A stretch of 53,132 bases of DNA, from contig JBLIDK010000010.1 in NCBI GenBank assembly GCA_047632595.1, forward strand, positions 1 through 53,132. Direction: 5' to 3'. Origin of the DNA: JBLIDK01 sp047632595. GTDB lineage: Bacteria > Bacteroidota > Bacteroidia > Sphingobacteriales > Sphingobacteriaceae. Position numbers and translations under genes: made by a program. Within the stretch, counting starts at the first letter, position 1, and the number at the start of each line of letters is the position of its first letter. Of the stretch, positions 1 through 8,654 are shown piece after piece. The notes beneath the pieces were generated by a model, which saw nothing but the letters and a program-made list of their open reading frames with translations, was not told the origin of the DNA and ran no database searches.

Positions 1-30
1 GTCTTAACAAGGAAAAATATTTTAAAAAAA

Positions 31-138
31 TTATATTCCTCTTGCCCTGTTCACAATATTCTTGGTTTTTGGATAAAATTGAATGGCAATAAAAACTATA
101 AATAATATTAGGGCAATCTTGTAAATGAAGGTTCGTTT
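31..138 (-). pseudogene. Possible haem-binding-domain N-terminal remnant
   Basis: An open frame of about 35 codons with no ATG, closed by stops on both sides. Its translation holds one hydrophobic helix followed by IQFYPKTKNI, which resembles the N-terminal anchor of small Bacteroidota haem-binding-domain proteins (hydrophobic helix, then IQF-x-P-x-x-NI). Nothing of the following CxxCH-bearing region is present. It is short enough to be chance, so this is a tentative reading. Otherwise I see nothing in positions 1-213. Confidence 0.2.
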
Positions 139-213
139 TTAACTGGAATTAGGTAAGGTTGTTAAACGAAAAAAGTTAAAAACAAGTAACAGAAAATATT
201 TTTTAATTTCTGA

Positions 214-633
214 TTAATGAAAAGTTAAAACAGCTAAAATGATAATAGTTATAACGGTTAATAATGCTAATTTACCTATTTTTCCGATTTTTTCTAAGTG
301 CATTTCTGCATCACCAAGTGCTGCTTTTTTACCCTTTGCACTAATAATTCCTATAAGTGCTCCTAAAATTACAACCAATACTAATTTAGTCATTAAGGTG
401 TGGTTTTGACCTAAAGTGGACCAGTAAGGAGTCATTAGATACAATCCAGAGACAACTAATAATACCAAACCAATTGATCCCATTTTCCCTAAATAGAGGG
501 CTTTTACCATGAAATTTTGTCCTTCTTTTTTCTCCATTCTAGAGCTAGCAATACCTAAAAATTGAAAACCAATAGCTGTTCCAGCACCCATAGCTAGACC
601 AATAAAATGAACGATTAACATTGCTTCTCTCAT
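214..633 (-). CDS. Small four-helix integral membrane protein, function unknown
   Basis: A 139-residue, almost entirely hydrophobic protein with about four transmembrane helices (roughly residues 5-25, 48-68, 80-100 and 117-137). The short loops between them are basic or polar, for example SSRMEKKEGQNF after helix 1. The start HFIGLAMGAGTAIGF is similar to small DUF2269-like or CopD-like membrane proteins of Bacteroidota, but I cannot place it in a named family. It begins with ATG and stands alone, 107 bp downstream of the MBL-fold hydrolase on the same strand. It may be the last gene of that transcript. Function unknown. Confidence 0.75.
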   Translation of the reverse strand: MREAMLIVHFIGLAMGAGTAIGFQFLGIASSRMEKKEGQNFMVKALYLGKMGSIGLVLLVVSGLYLMTPYWSTLGQNHTLMTKLVLVVILGALIGIISAKGKKAALGDAEMHLEKIGKIGKLALLTVITIIILAVLTFH

Positions 634-740
634 GGTATTTGTTTTAATTAAAAGGTGAAAGTAGTGAATTAGTTGAAATTCAAGAAATTAGAAGTGTGTT
701 TGATGCCGCACGAGATAAGCTTAGATTCTATATCAACTTT

Positions 741-1838
741 TTATTTTATTGCTTCCCACCAACTTCCAAAAACCTGTGTACTATCCCGTAGTCTTACTTT
801 CTCACCAATTAACGGAGTGACCAATGGGATGTTGGCCTCTTTGTTTTCCTCAACTAATCTGGTTAAAGGTTCTTTCCAACTGTGATTTCCTAAGGCAAAT
901 TTGCAGGAGTGTACAGGGAAAATACGTTTAGCACCTAAATCAATAGCGGCTTTGACACATTCATCTGGCATCATGTGGATATATGCCCATTTCTTATCGT
1001 ATTGACCGTTTTCTAATATAGCCAAGTCAATGGGACCATGTTTATCCCCAATTTCTTTAAAGTGCTTATCATAGCCGCTATCACCACCTATGTAAATTTT
1101 AAAACTGTCGCTTTCTATCAAGTAACTTTGCCAAAGACTCTTGTTTCGAAAAAATCCTCTTCCAGAGAAGTGGCGAGCAGGATAGGAGGTTGCTTTTATC
1201 GTTTCATTTAAAGTAGTCTCAGCGTACCAATCTGTTTCTATAAGTTGATCTGAACTATATGTCCAGCGTTCTAGATGTGCCCCAACTCCCAAGCCACAAA
1301 TTACTTTTTTAACCTTAGTTTGAAGTTGAGACAAGGTTTTATAATCAGTATGGTCGTAATGATCATGCGAAATGAATAAGTAATCTATTTCAGGAATTTC
1401 ATCGGTGTTATAGATATCTGTTCCATCAAACGCTTCAACTCCAGAAGGCATGGGAGAGGCAGAGCCGCTAAATACTGGATCTACCAATATTTTTAATCCA
1501 TTTAACTGAATATAGTAAGAAGAATGCCCAAACCATATAAGAACATCTTCCATAGGGTCTAATTCAGCTAATTTTGTTTTGCTAGATGGTATTTTATTTG
1601 ATGGGATTAAATTTTCACCTTTCTCAAATAACCAATACTTTATTACTGAGAAATAGCTTTCACCTTCTGTAATCGCAGGGGTGGTCCTTTGATTTTGAAA
1701 TTGACCGTTTTTATAGTTTGGCGAGTGTTCAATTAAGTTTTTTCTTTCGTCCTTACTAGAACTACCAAATATTGGAAGCTGCATGTATCCAAAAATAATA
1801 GTAACTATCATTATAATTATAAGTACTACTATTGTCAT
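741..1838 (-). CDS. Membrane-anchored metallo-beta-lactamase-fold hydrolase (NAPE-PLD/UlaG-like)
   Basis: Metal-dependent hydrolase of the metallo-beta-lactamase fold. The translation carries the metal-binding HDHYDH motif near residue 160, preceded by the strand VLIWFGHSSYYIQLNGLKIL and the LVDPVF turn. Further down are the family's GGDSGY and 'PVHSCKF' segments that supply the other metal ligands. This pattern is typical of the N-acyl-phosphatidylethanolamine phospholipase D/UlaG-like branch; the substrate cannot be read. A hydrophobic N-terminal helix anchors the protein, probably facing the periplasm. The ATG at 1838 is given as start; a TTG four codons upstream (1850) would add a Lys-Lys flank to the helix and is a real alternative. 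It follows the M64 peptidase gene by under 30 bp and is probably cotranscribed with it. Confidence 0.85.
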   Translation of the reverse strand: MTIVVLIIIMIVTIIFGYMQLPIFGSSSKDERKNLIEHSPNYKNGQFQNQRTTPAITEGESYFSVIKYWLFEKGENLIPSNKIPSSKTKLAELDPMEDVLIWFGHSSYYIQLNGLKILVDPVFSGSASPMPSGVEAFDGTDIYNTDEIPEIDYLFISHDHYDHTDYKTLSQLQTKVKKVICGLGVGAHLERWTYSSDQLIETDWYAETTLNETIKATSYPARHFSGRGFFRNKSLWQSYLIESDSFKIYIGGDSGYDKHFKEIGDKHGPIDLAILENGQYDKKWAYIHMMPDECVKAAIDLGAKRIFPVHSCKFALGNHSWKEPLTRLVEENKEANIPLVTPLIGEKVRLRDSTQVFGSWWEAIK

Positions 1839-1865
1839 GAATTTTTTCAATTTTAGAAATGAATT

Positions 1866-3260
1866 TTACTGTTTAATAAATTTTTCTTGTGCGATTTCAA
1901 TATCGCCATCATAGAAATTCACCAAATAGGTGCCTTTAGCAAGTCCTTGAATATTAAGTTGAATAGATGAACTATTCTGAAAGTTGTGCTTTGAAACTTC
2001 TCTGCCGTTTATATCAACAAGCACAGCATTTAAATTTTGATCTTTTCTTGCTATATATTCAATTGTAAGAAAGTCTGTAGCTGGGTTAGGGAAAAGTTGA
2101 ATACTGTATTGATTTTCATCAATAAATGCTACTGAAACAGGGTAATTTTCTATGCTCCAAGACCTAGTACTAATGTTTCGAATAGTATGTCCAGGGTTCA
2201 AGCGCATTAGTGTAGTAGTGTCCTCAACAAATACTTGCAAAAAATTGCCACCTTTTTCTAAATCGCTTGATTCAATGCTAATATTGTAGTTTATACTGTC
2301 AATTTCTTGTTCTTGTAAAAGCCATTTCACCTTAAGTGTATTGGGAATTGGTAAAATAGGAATTACACTAAAATTCATAGGAAATGTTGAAGTGAAAATA
2401 GAACCAACATCCGGAGTTTTAGTGTCAATTTGGTTGATTAAAGCAAGAATAGTTTTAGTAGTTGCTTCAATGCACACAGAACAAAATGGGTTATCCAATA
2501 TGTTCATTTTGCAAGTTTGGTGAGGCTTATTCCACGATGGGGCCATGGCAGTTCCACTATGGGGATAAATACCAATTCCATTATCGCTTCCCCAATTTTT
2601 CCACTTTACTTTGGCTGGATCTGTTACTTGAGTCATATTCGCAAGCTCTGCAGCAAACCCGTCGCCTGCGTAATATTCATCTGCCAAATTTGCAAAAGAA
2701 TGTCCCAATTCATGAATTGCTATTTCATTAGAATTTGCCTCAACTGAAGAAGTTGCAAAAATCCCTCCACTTCCTCCATAAAAATCACTGTTTACTAAAA
2801 TAAATACTTGATCGTATGAAGGAAAATTGGTTGACAGAACTGAGTTTATTTTGGAATTTTCGGTTGGTACTAATAGCCTATGAATGCCAGCGAAATCGAA
2901 GGTTGACCCAAAGTAATTATTTACCGTTTTCACCGTATTTGAAGGATGTGCTTGGTTTTCATCATCAGCATTTCCAGGGTGAGAAGCACCACTTTCCTGC
3001 GAAGGTACTTTGATAGCAAAAACGTTAAAATAATTTTTGTATTCGGCATATGGGCTGGTCTGAAATAACGCTGATGTGATAGTCATGGCATCTGTAATAA
3101 ACTTGCCTAGTTCTGCTTGTTGATAGCCATCACTTAAAATAACCAAATTTATCCGATTGTCTGTACGACCGTTAAATAATATGGTGTCAACATCAAGTGT
3201 TTGGGCATTTAAAAAGGTGAAAAATGTGCTAAATAGTAATGTGATTATGGAATTCTTCAT
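1866..3260 (-). CDS. Secreted M64-family metallopeptidase with T9SS sorting domain
   Basis: 464-residue exported zinc peptidase. Residues 1-20 form a signal peptide ending ...LNAQ. The start 'ILFNGRTDNRINLVILSDGYQ' and the zinc motif HELGHSFANLADEY (near residue 183, HExxH plus downstream Asp/Glu) are characteristic of the M64 (IgA-peptidase-like) family. Residues about 385-464 form a type IX sorting domain (FPNPATDFLTIEY ... GLAKGTYLV ... EKFIKQ), so the enzyme should cross the outer membrane by T9SS and be released or anchored on the surface. Its ATG overlaps the TGA of the upstream lipoprotein gene by 4 nt (ATGA), suggesting translational coupling. The substrate is unknown; IgA cleavage is only a family name and should not be assumed here. 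Confidence 0.9.
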   Translation of the reverse strand: MKNSIITLLFSTFFTFLNAQTLDVDTILFNGRTDNRINLVILSDGYQQAELGKFITDAMTITSALFQTSPYAEYKNYFNVFAIKVPSQESGASHPGNADDENQAHPSNTVKTVNNYFGSTFDFAGIHRLLVPTENSKINSVLSTNFPSYDQVFILVNSDFYGGSGGIFATSSVEANSNEIAIHELGHSFANLADEYYAGDGFAAELANMTQVTDPAKVKWKNWGSDNGIGIYPHSGTAMAPSWNKPHQTCKMNILDNPFCSVCIEATTKTILALINQIDTKTPDVGSIFTSTFPMNFSVIPILPIPNTLKVKWLLQEQEIDSINYNISIESSDLEKGGNFLQVFVEDTTTLMRLNPGHTIRNISTRSWSIENYPVSVAFIDENQYSIQLFPNPATDFLTIEYIARKDQNLNAVLVDINGREVSKHNFQNSSSIQLNIQGLAKGTYLVNFYDGDIEIAQEKFIKQ

Positions 3261-3775
3261 TTTGTTAATATTTTTAATTCGTCTAATAAATCAAATTGAA
3301 TACCATCGCTTTTTACATAATACATTCTTACTGTTTTTGTTTCTTTTTTTAGATCTAAACGAACAAATATGCTAGTGGAATCCATATTGATAGTCTTTCT
3401 ACCAAGTTGTCCAACTTCATCTACAAATTCAACAGATTTGGAAAAAGGGTTAGGCACAGTTGTGTTATCCAACACAATCTCGTTATTTGTGTACTGAACA
3501 AAAGTAATGTTCTTGGGTACTAATGAGTTTTTTAATGAGTTAGCAGTTTTTAATGTTCCTTTGGCAATGTATTCTCTGTTTTTTGTTGCTCCTATAGAGT
3601 CTTCTCCTAGCGAATAAACAGTGTATTCCAAAAACAGAATTCTTTTATCTTGCTTAGTGTTTACAATTGTGTCTTGTTTTTGTCCAGTAACTACTGCACT
3701 GTTGCTTTGATTAGACTTGCATGAAAAACATAGCGAGAGGATAATTAAACCCGTAAATAATTTTTGATTTATCAT
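3257..3775 (-). CDS. Lipoprotein coupled to M64 peptidase, function unknown
   Basis: 172-residue protein with a lipoprotein signal: hydrophobic stretch LFTGLIILSLCFSC, with the lipidated Cys near residue 19. The mature part is beta-rich and polar, with no catalytic motif that I recognise. It is the first gene of a three-gene unit: its TGA overlaps the ATG of the M64 peptidase by 4 nt and the hydrolase follows. The tight coupling suggests a partner or accessory of the secreted peptidase, but this is inference from position only. Confidence 0.8.
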   Translation of the reverse strand: MINQKLFTGLIILSLCFSCKSNQSNSAVVTGQKQDTIVNTKQDKRILFLEYTVYSLGEDSIGATKNREYIAKGTLKTANSLKNSLVPKNITFVQYTNNEIVLDNTTVPNPFSKSVEFVDEVGQLGRKTINMDSTSIFVRLDLKKETKTVRMYYVKSDGIQFDLLDELKILTK

Positions 3776-3854
3776 TTTGAGCTTTTGAATTTACAAAGTT
3801 TTAAAGATTGTCAAAAAATAGATAAGAAAGGCATTTATTAGATTTTATTAATGT

Positions 3855-3862
3855 TAGTTTTG
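3855..3862 (+). promoter_or_regulatory. -7 promoter element (TAnnTTTG) giving a leaderless sialidase mRNA
   Basis: TAGTTTTG matches the Bacteroidota -7 consensus TAnnTTTG exactly and ends 4 nt before the ATG at 3867. In this promoter class transcription starts about 5 nt after the final G, which would be the A of the start codon. No TTG is seen at the -33 position, which lowers confidence. Confidence 0.35.
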
Positions 3863-3866
3863 GATT

Positions 3867-6071
3867 ATGAAGACATTATTTTATTGTGTTCTATTTGCAG
3901 TCACTTTAAGCACGCTGAACGTAGTTTCGCAGAATAACGCCCTAGTCATTGGGGAAAATAAAGCTGTTTTTTCTATTGAAACTGTTCAGAAAAAAGGTCT
4001 GATTGCAAATCAAGATTTAACTATATCCTTATGGGTTAAATTAGATACAGTTTCTGGGTATCAATGGTTTTTTGCGCAACGGGAAGGTTTTGAAACAGGG
4101 TATGAATTATGGATGAATAACGATGGGCGTGTTGGTGCAAATATTGTAACCAACAATGGTAAGAACCTTAGTTATTTTTCAAACACAATATTAAAGGCTA
4201 ATAAATGGTATTATTTGTCCCTGGTTCTTAGCAGTAAATCAGCTTATTCTGCAATTTTTGTAAATGGGGTTTTGTCAAATTCAGTCAATTCTGCTGCCTT
4301 TTCAAGCGGGGTAAGTTCGAGTTCATCTTTAATTATTGGGGCTAAAGCTTATGGCAAATACCTTTTAAAGGGAAGAATAGATGACTTTAGCCTAATTAAT
4401 GACGATTTGAATGGCGCAGAGCTTTATCAATTAATGAGAAGTCCAGAAGTTGGTGGGAATACGCTATTTGATATTCAAACATGGCGATTTGAGAAGAATT
4501 TAGTTTCAAACAAAAACAATAAAATATCTTATTCGGGCAATAAGCAAAGTATAAAATTTTCACAAAATGACAATGGAATTCTTGGAGCTGCTAAAATTAG
4601 TAGTGCTGAATGCAGTCAAGATGAATTGTTGTATCCTGCAGGAATTGGGAATGAACTAGAGCCAATACTTCAAATTAAAATAGATGTTGACGGAACAAAG
4701 AACCCACTTAGCTTAAATCAATTTGAGCTAAGAATAGACCGATTGGTAATGCTAAAAGATATAAAATCAGTTAGCGTTTATTACTCAGGTAGCAACCAGA
4801 AATTTAGTTCAAAATTTGTAAAGCAAATAAGCAAGGATGTAAAAACAGAATCGATAATACTTTTAGATTGTGAACAACAATTGGAATTTGGAGAAAATTA
4901 CTTTTGGATTACTGCTTCTATTCATTCTAAAGCAAAGGAATTTAATGTTATTGATTTAAGTTGTGAACAAATATTGACTTCTTCTAATGAAATTATAGTT
5001 CCAAAAAACCAAAATCCAAATGGAAGTAAAACGTTGATTCTGGAACACAAAGTGCTATTTGAATCAGGCACTAATGATGTTCATACTTATAGAATACCAT
5101 CGTTGATTACTACTTCAAATGGAACATTAATTGCTGCCGTAGATGCTCGTGTTGATAATGCTGGCGACCTAGGATTGGTGGGAAACATTGATATAGAAAT
5201 TAAAAGAAGTAAAAGTGGAGGTGAAAAATGGACTAGTTCAAAAAAAGTAATTGATTATCCCTATTTAGAAGGTGCATCAGATTGCTCTATGATAGTAGAT
5301 AAAATTACTGAAGAGGTATTTTTATTTTTCAATTATTCCGATTCCACAGATACTTTTCAGGATCCTTATTTTGTGAAATCATTGAATAACGGAAAAAGCT
5401 GGTCAGAGCCAAAAGAATTAACAGCTGATCTATATAGCAATTCTTGGGGCCGTACCTTCATTACTTCCGGCAAGGGTATTCAACTAGGAAATGGTGAATT
5501 GAGGAATACTTTAAGTATTGTTGAAGGAGATGAGGTTGGGGCGACAATTTTTGGCTCAAATGATCATGGAGAAACCTGGTTTTCCTCAAAAAAAATGATT
5601 TCAAACAAGGCGAATGAGTCCCAATTAATAGAACTTGTAGACGGTTCTATTATGATGAATAGTAGAACGATTGACAACAACTATAGATTAACTGGAAATA
5701 CCAAAGACAGTGGAATCACATGGGAAAATGTAAAGTTTGATAGTTCTCTAATTGAACCAAAATGTAATGCAAGTATTATTCGGTTATCATCTGAAAAAAA
5801 TGGGATGGATAAAAACAGAATCTTATTTTCTAATCCAAGTTCCACAAAAAAACGAGAAAATTTAACAATAAAACTTAGTTACGATGAAGGCTTAACGTGG
5901 CCTATTCAAAAGGTTATTTATCCCGGCAGTGCAGCTTATTCGAGTTTAACTATTTTAGAAGATAAAACGATTGGTATACTCTATGAATCTGATTATTATG
6001 GAGTTGTTCGATTCGCACGATTGTCACTGGAATGGTTAACCGATGGTACGGATAGTATTAGTATAGAATAA
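3867..6071 (+). CDS. Exported exo-alpha-sialidase (GH33) with LamG-like N-terminal domain
   Basis: 734-residue secreted glycosidase that should remove terminal sialic acids. Signal peptide 1-22 (ends VVSQ). Residues about 25-195 form a laminin-G/concanavalin-like domain (LTISLWVKLDTVSGYQWFF, NKWYYLSLVL, GRIDDFSLIN). Residues about 200-390 resemble the beta-sandwich that precedes the catalytic domain in Bacteroides-type sialidases. From about 395 comes the six-bladed sialidase propeller, with YRIP at about 408-411 and five Asp-box-like repeats (S-x-D/N-x-G-x-x-W) near residues 447, 505, 565, 612 and 671. Candidate active-site residues are Arg in YRIP, Arg in GELRNTL, Arg in ASIIRL, and Tyr in AAYSSL. 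There is no clear T9SS tail and no lipobox. No sialate catabolism (nan) genes are nearby. Confidence 0.92.
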   Translation: MKTLFYCVLFAVTLSTLNVVSQNNALVIGENKAVFSIETVQKKGLIANQDLTISLWVKLDTVSGYQWFFAQREGFETGYELWMNNDGRVGANIVTNNGKNLSYFSNTILKANKWYYLSLVLSSKSAYSAIFVNGVLSNSVNSAAFSSGVSSSSSLIIGAKAYGKYLLKGRIDDFSLINDDLNGAELYQLMRSPEVGGNTLFDIQTWRFEKNLVSNKNNKISYSGNKQSIKFSQNDNGILGAAKISSAECSQDELLYPAGIGNELEPILQIKIDVDGTKNPLSLNQFELRIDRLVMLKDIKSVSVYYSGSNQKFSSKFVKQISKDVKTESIILLDCEQQLEFGENYFWITASIHSKAKEFNVIDLSCEQILTSSNEIIVPKNQNPNGSKTLILEHKVLFESGTNDVHTYRIPSLITTSNGTLIAAVDARVDNAGDLGLVGNIDIEIKRSKSGGEKWTSSKKVIDYPYLEGASDCSMIVDKITEEVFLFFNYSDSTDTFQDPYFVKSLNNGKSWSEPKELTADLYSNSWGRTFITSGKGIQLGNGELRNTLSIVEGDEVGATIFGSNDHGETWFSSKKMISNKANESQLIELVDGSIMMNSRTIDNNYRLTGNTKDSGITWENVKFDSSLIEPKCNASIIRLSSEKNGMDKNRILFSNPSSTKKRENLTIKLSYDEGLTWPIQKVIYPGSAAYSSLTILEDKTIGILYESDYYGVVRFARLSLEWLTDGTDSISIE

Positions 6072-6075
6072 CCAT

Positions 6076-7605
6076 TTAATTCATATAGGAACCCTCTTTT
6101 ACTTCTGGAAAGATTTCATTGTATTTCATAATATTATGACTTCCAACTCTTCTATTTATTAAATCTCTAGTAAGTTCTTCCATATTTGTAACGCCTGCAG
6201 CAGCCATTAATTCAACAAAACTGTAAACAGTTTTTTTATGGTAGTTAGCAACTCGCATAGCTTTATCTCCAACATCTAAACCTTTTATTAAACTTTTATC
6301 TTGTGTGGCAACACCCGTTGGGCATTTGTTTGTATTACATTGTAAGGCTTGTATACATCCAATTGCCATCATCATTGCTCTTGCGCTATTAACCATATCA
6401 GCACCTAGTACCAAAGCACGACTTATATGAAATCCAGTAAATATTTTACCTGATGCAATCACCTTAATTTCACTTTTTATTCCATAACCAATTAGGTTGT
6501 CCACAACAAAAGCTAATCCTTCACGTAGAGGCATTCCTATTGAATTGGAAAATTCTACAGGTGCAGCTCCAGTTCCACCTTCGCCACCATCAACCGATAT
6601 AAAGTCGGGAGTGATACCTGTTTTGACCATCGCCTTGCAAATGTCCACAAATTCCTCTCTTTTACCAATACACAATTTAATTCCAACAGGTTTTCCACCT
6701 GAAAGTTCACGACATGTTTTAATAAAATCCAACATTGTTTCTGGACTATTAAAAGCAGAATGTCCAGGAGGGGATAATACATCTGTATGCGGTTGAACAT
6801 TTCTAATTTTTGCAATCTCTGGAGTGTTTTTACTGGCTGGAAGTATTCCGCCATGTCCAGGTTTAGCTCCTTGAGAAAGCTTAATCTCAATCATTTTAAC
6901 ACTTTCGTGGGATGAATTTTCCTTAAACAATTTAGGAGAAAAATTTCCATTTTCATCTCGGCAACCAAAATAACCAGTGCCAACTTGCCAAATTAAATCT
7001 CCGCCATTCTCTAAGTGATAAGGACTAAGGCCACCTTCTCCGGTGTTGTGGGCAAAATTGCCCATTTTAGCGCCTCTGTTTAATGCTTCAACTGCATTAT
7101 TACTAAGAGAACCGTAGCTCATTGCAGAAATATTTAAGACACTAGCAGAATAGGGTTTTGAACAATCTTTTCCTCCTACTATTATTCTTGGGTCCTTATC
7201 CAGGTCTGAACCATTTTTAGCATAAATTGAATGATTCATCCACTCGTAACCTACTTTATAAACATCCATTTGAGTTCCAAAAGGAGTAGTATCATTCATG
7301 TTTTTGGCACGATTGTAAATAAGCGACCTAAAAAGTCTATTGATTGGCCGTCCTTCTGTATCCGTTTCAACAAAATATTGCATTATTTCAGGACGAATTG
7401 CCTCCAATAGGTATCTCATGTTTCCAATTAATGGGAAATTTTTTCGAATCGTATGTTTCTTTTGGATAATATCAAAAAGTCCAACTAGCTCTAATGGAAT
7501 CACCACCACAAATGCCCATAAAATAGGAGGATAGTTTTGTGAGATTAAGATAATGCCTGTTATAATGACAAGGCTCAAAAAAAGAAATATTAAACGTGGA
7601 CTCAT
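6076..7605 (-). CDS. FMN-binding glutamate synthase-like protein (GltB-type synthase domain)
   Basis: 509-residue protein of the stand-alone 'FMN-binding glutamate synthase family'. It has one or two N-terminal transmembrane helices (LIFLFLSLVIITGIILI, ILWAFVVVIPLELVGLF). The central-to-C-terminal part is the FMN-binding (beta/alpha)8 domain of glutamate synthase: NTGEGGLSPYH, IEIKLSQGAKPGHGG, SVDGGEGGTGAAP, and a Cys cluster CIQALQCNTNKCPTGVATQ that matches the 3Fe-4S site. No glutaminase domain is present, so the physiological reaction is uncertain. I prefer the ATG at 7605 (MSPRLIF, which gives the usual family N-terminus); an ATG at 7674 would extend it by 23 residues and overlap the upstream glycosyltransferase gene by 10 nt. 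It converges on the sialidase gene with a 4-bp gap. Confidence 0.9.
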   Translation of the reverse strand: MSPRLIFLFLSLVIITGIILISQNYPPILWAFVVVIPLELVGLFDIIQKKHTIRKNFPLIGNMRYLLEAIRPEIMQYFVETDTEGRPINRLFRSLIYNRAKNMNDTTPFGTQMDVYKVGYEWMNHSIYAKNGSDLDKDPRIIVGGKDCSKPYSASVLNISAMSYGSLSNNAVEALNRGAKMGNFAHNTGEGGLSPYHLENGGDLIWQVGTGYFGCRDENGNFSPKLFKENSSHESVKMIEIKLSQGAKPGHGGILPASKNTPEIAKIRNVQPHTDVLSPPGHSAFNSPETMLDFIKTCRELSGGKPVGIKLCIGKREEFVDICKAMVKTGITPDFISVDGGEGGTGAAPVEFSNSIGMPLREGLAFVVDNLIGYGIKSEIKVIASGKIFTGFHISRALVLGADMVNSARAMMMAIGCIQALQCNTNKCPTGVATQDKSLIKGLDVGDKAMRVANYHKKTVYSFVELMAAAGVTNMEELTRDLINRRVGSHNIMKYNEIFPEVKEGSYMN

Positions 7606-7664
7606 AATGTGTTTTTGCAAAAGCGAAGGATGTAAAAGTAAGGTATTAAGAAACAGTATGCCAA

Positions 7665-8654
7665 TTAATTCCAATGAAGAAACTTTGCTTGCTTTTCCCT
7701 CAGAAGATAGGGTGTAGTAGAACTTAATTCTCTTCCGTTTAAAACCTCTTCATACTTTTTAAGGTAAGCTAAAGCCATATTTTTAGAATTGAATACTTCT
7801 TTAGCATATTCATGGCATTTAGTAGGTTTATAGGATTCAATATTTTTAATTGCTTGAACTAATTCTACCTTATTATTTGACAGAAAACCGAATTCGTTAT
7901 TGATTAGTTCTGGTAAGGAGCCATAAGGAGTAGAAAATACTGGAGAACCATAAAACAAACTTTCTATTACGGCTAATCCAAATGGTTCGTGCCATAGTAC
8001 TGGAAATATTAATCCTGAAGACTTGTTGAGTAAATCAAATTTAGTTTGGCCACCGACCATTCCATGAAAGCGAACCTTAGGAGAAAGTGTTAAACGGAAA
8101 CCCATTTTGAGGTTTAACCTTGTGCCGCCTAAAACATGAAGTTTAGCTGAAGGTATTTTAGTTACAATGTCAATTGCCCCTTGAACATTCTTAACCCTCC
8201 AAGCTGCATTACCTAAAAAGTGAAAATGATTATAAGTTTTTTTAAATGTAGGTGGAGTATATTCATCCCAATCTAAACCATTGTAAACAAATGAAGTGGA
8301 ATTATGTCGTTCTGCGTGGTTTTTTGATAAAAAAATGGCATTTTTAGACAATTTCTCTTGAAAATTTGAATTACCGTGAATAGTAATAACGTGAGGAATA
8401 GTTAATTGCTCAATATTTTGAGGAGTGAAGTTGAAATGAACAATATCTATGTTTTTTGGAAGTTGCTCAAGTATTGATTTTGATTCATCTATTGCAAGTA
8501 CTTTGGCAAAGTCGCAGGTAGACCCTGCTTTTACCATAAAAATTACTTCATGACCAAGTTTAGCCAATTCTTTACCCAAAGCCCAAACAACACGTTCGGT
8601 ACCACCGTAATTTAGTACTGGAATATATCCTTTATTTACTATTACTATTTTCAA
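7665..8654 (-). CDS. Glycosyltransferase family 4
   Basis: 329-residue cytosolic GT-B glycosyltransferase. The N-terminal Rossmann domain begins MKIVIVNKGYIPVLNYGGTERVV, with the GGTER donor/acceptor-loop signature and GHEVIF. The C-terminal domain holds HEPFGLAVIESLFYGSPVF, the E-x7-E nucleotide-sugar site of GT4 enzymes, followed by GSLPELI. It is somewhat short for the family (about 340-380). The only available start is TTG at 8654; the codon just before it is the TAA stop of the histidine-kinase remnant, so translation may depend on reinitiation. The sugar and acceptor are unknown, and no polysaccharide cluster surrounds it. Confidence 0.88.
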   Translation of the reverse strand: MKIVIVNKGYIPVLNYGGTERVVWALGKELAKLGHEVIFMVKAGSTCDFAKVLAIDESKSILEQLPKNIDIVHFNFTPQNIEQLTIPHVITIHGNSNFQEKLSKNAIFLSKNHAERHNSTSFVYNGLDWDEYTPPTFKKTYNHFHFLGNAAWRVKNVQGAIDIVTKIPSAKLHVLGGTRLNLKMGFRLTLSPKVRFHGMVGGQTKFDLLNKSSGLIFPVLWHEPFGLAVIESLFYGSPVFSTPYGSLPELINNEFGFLSNNKVELVQAIKNIESYKPTKCHEYAKEVFNSKNMALAYLKKYEEVLNGRELSSTTPYLLREKQAKFLHWN

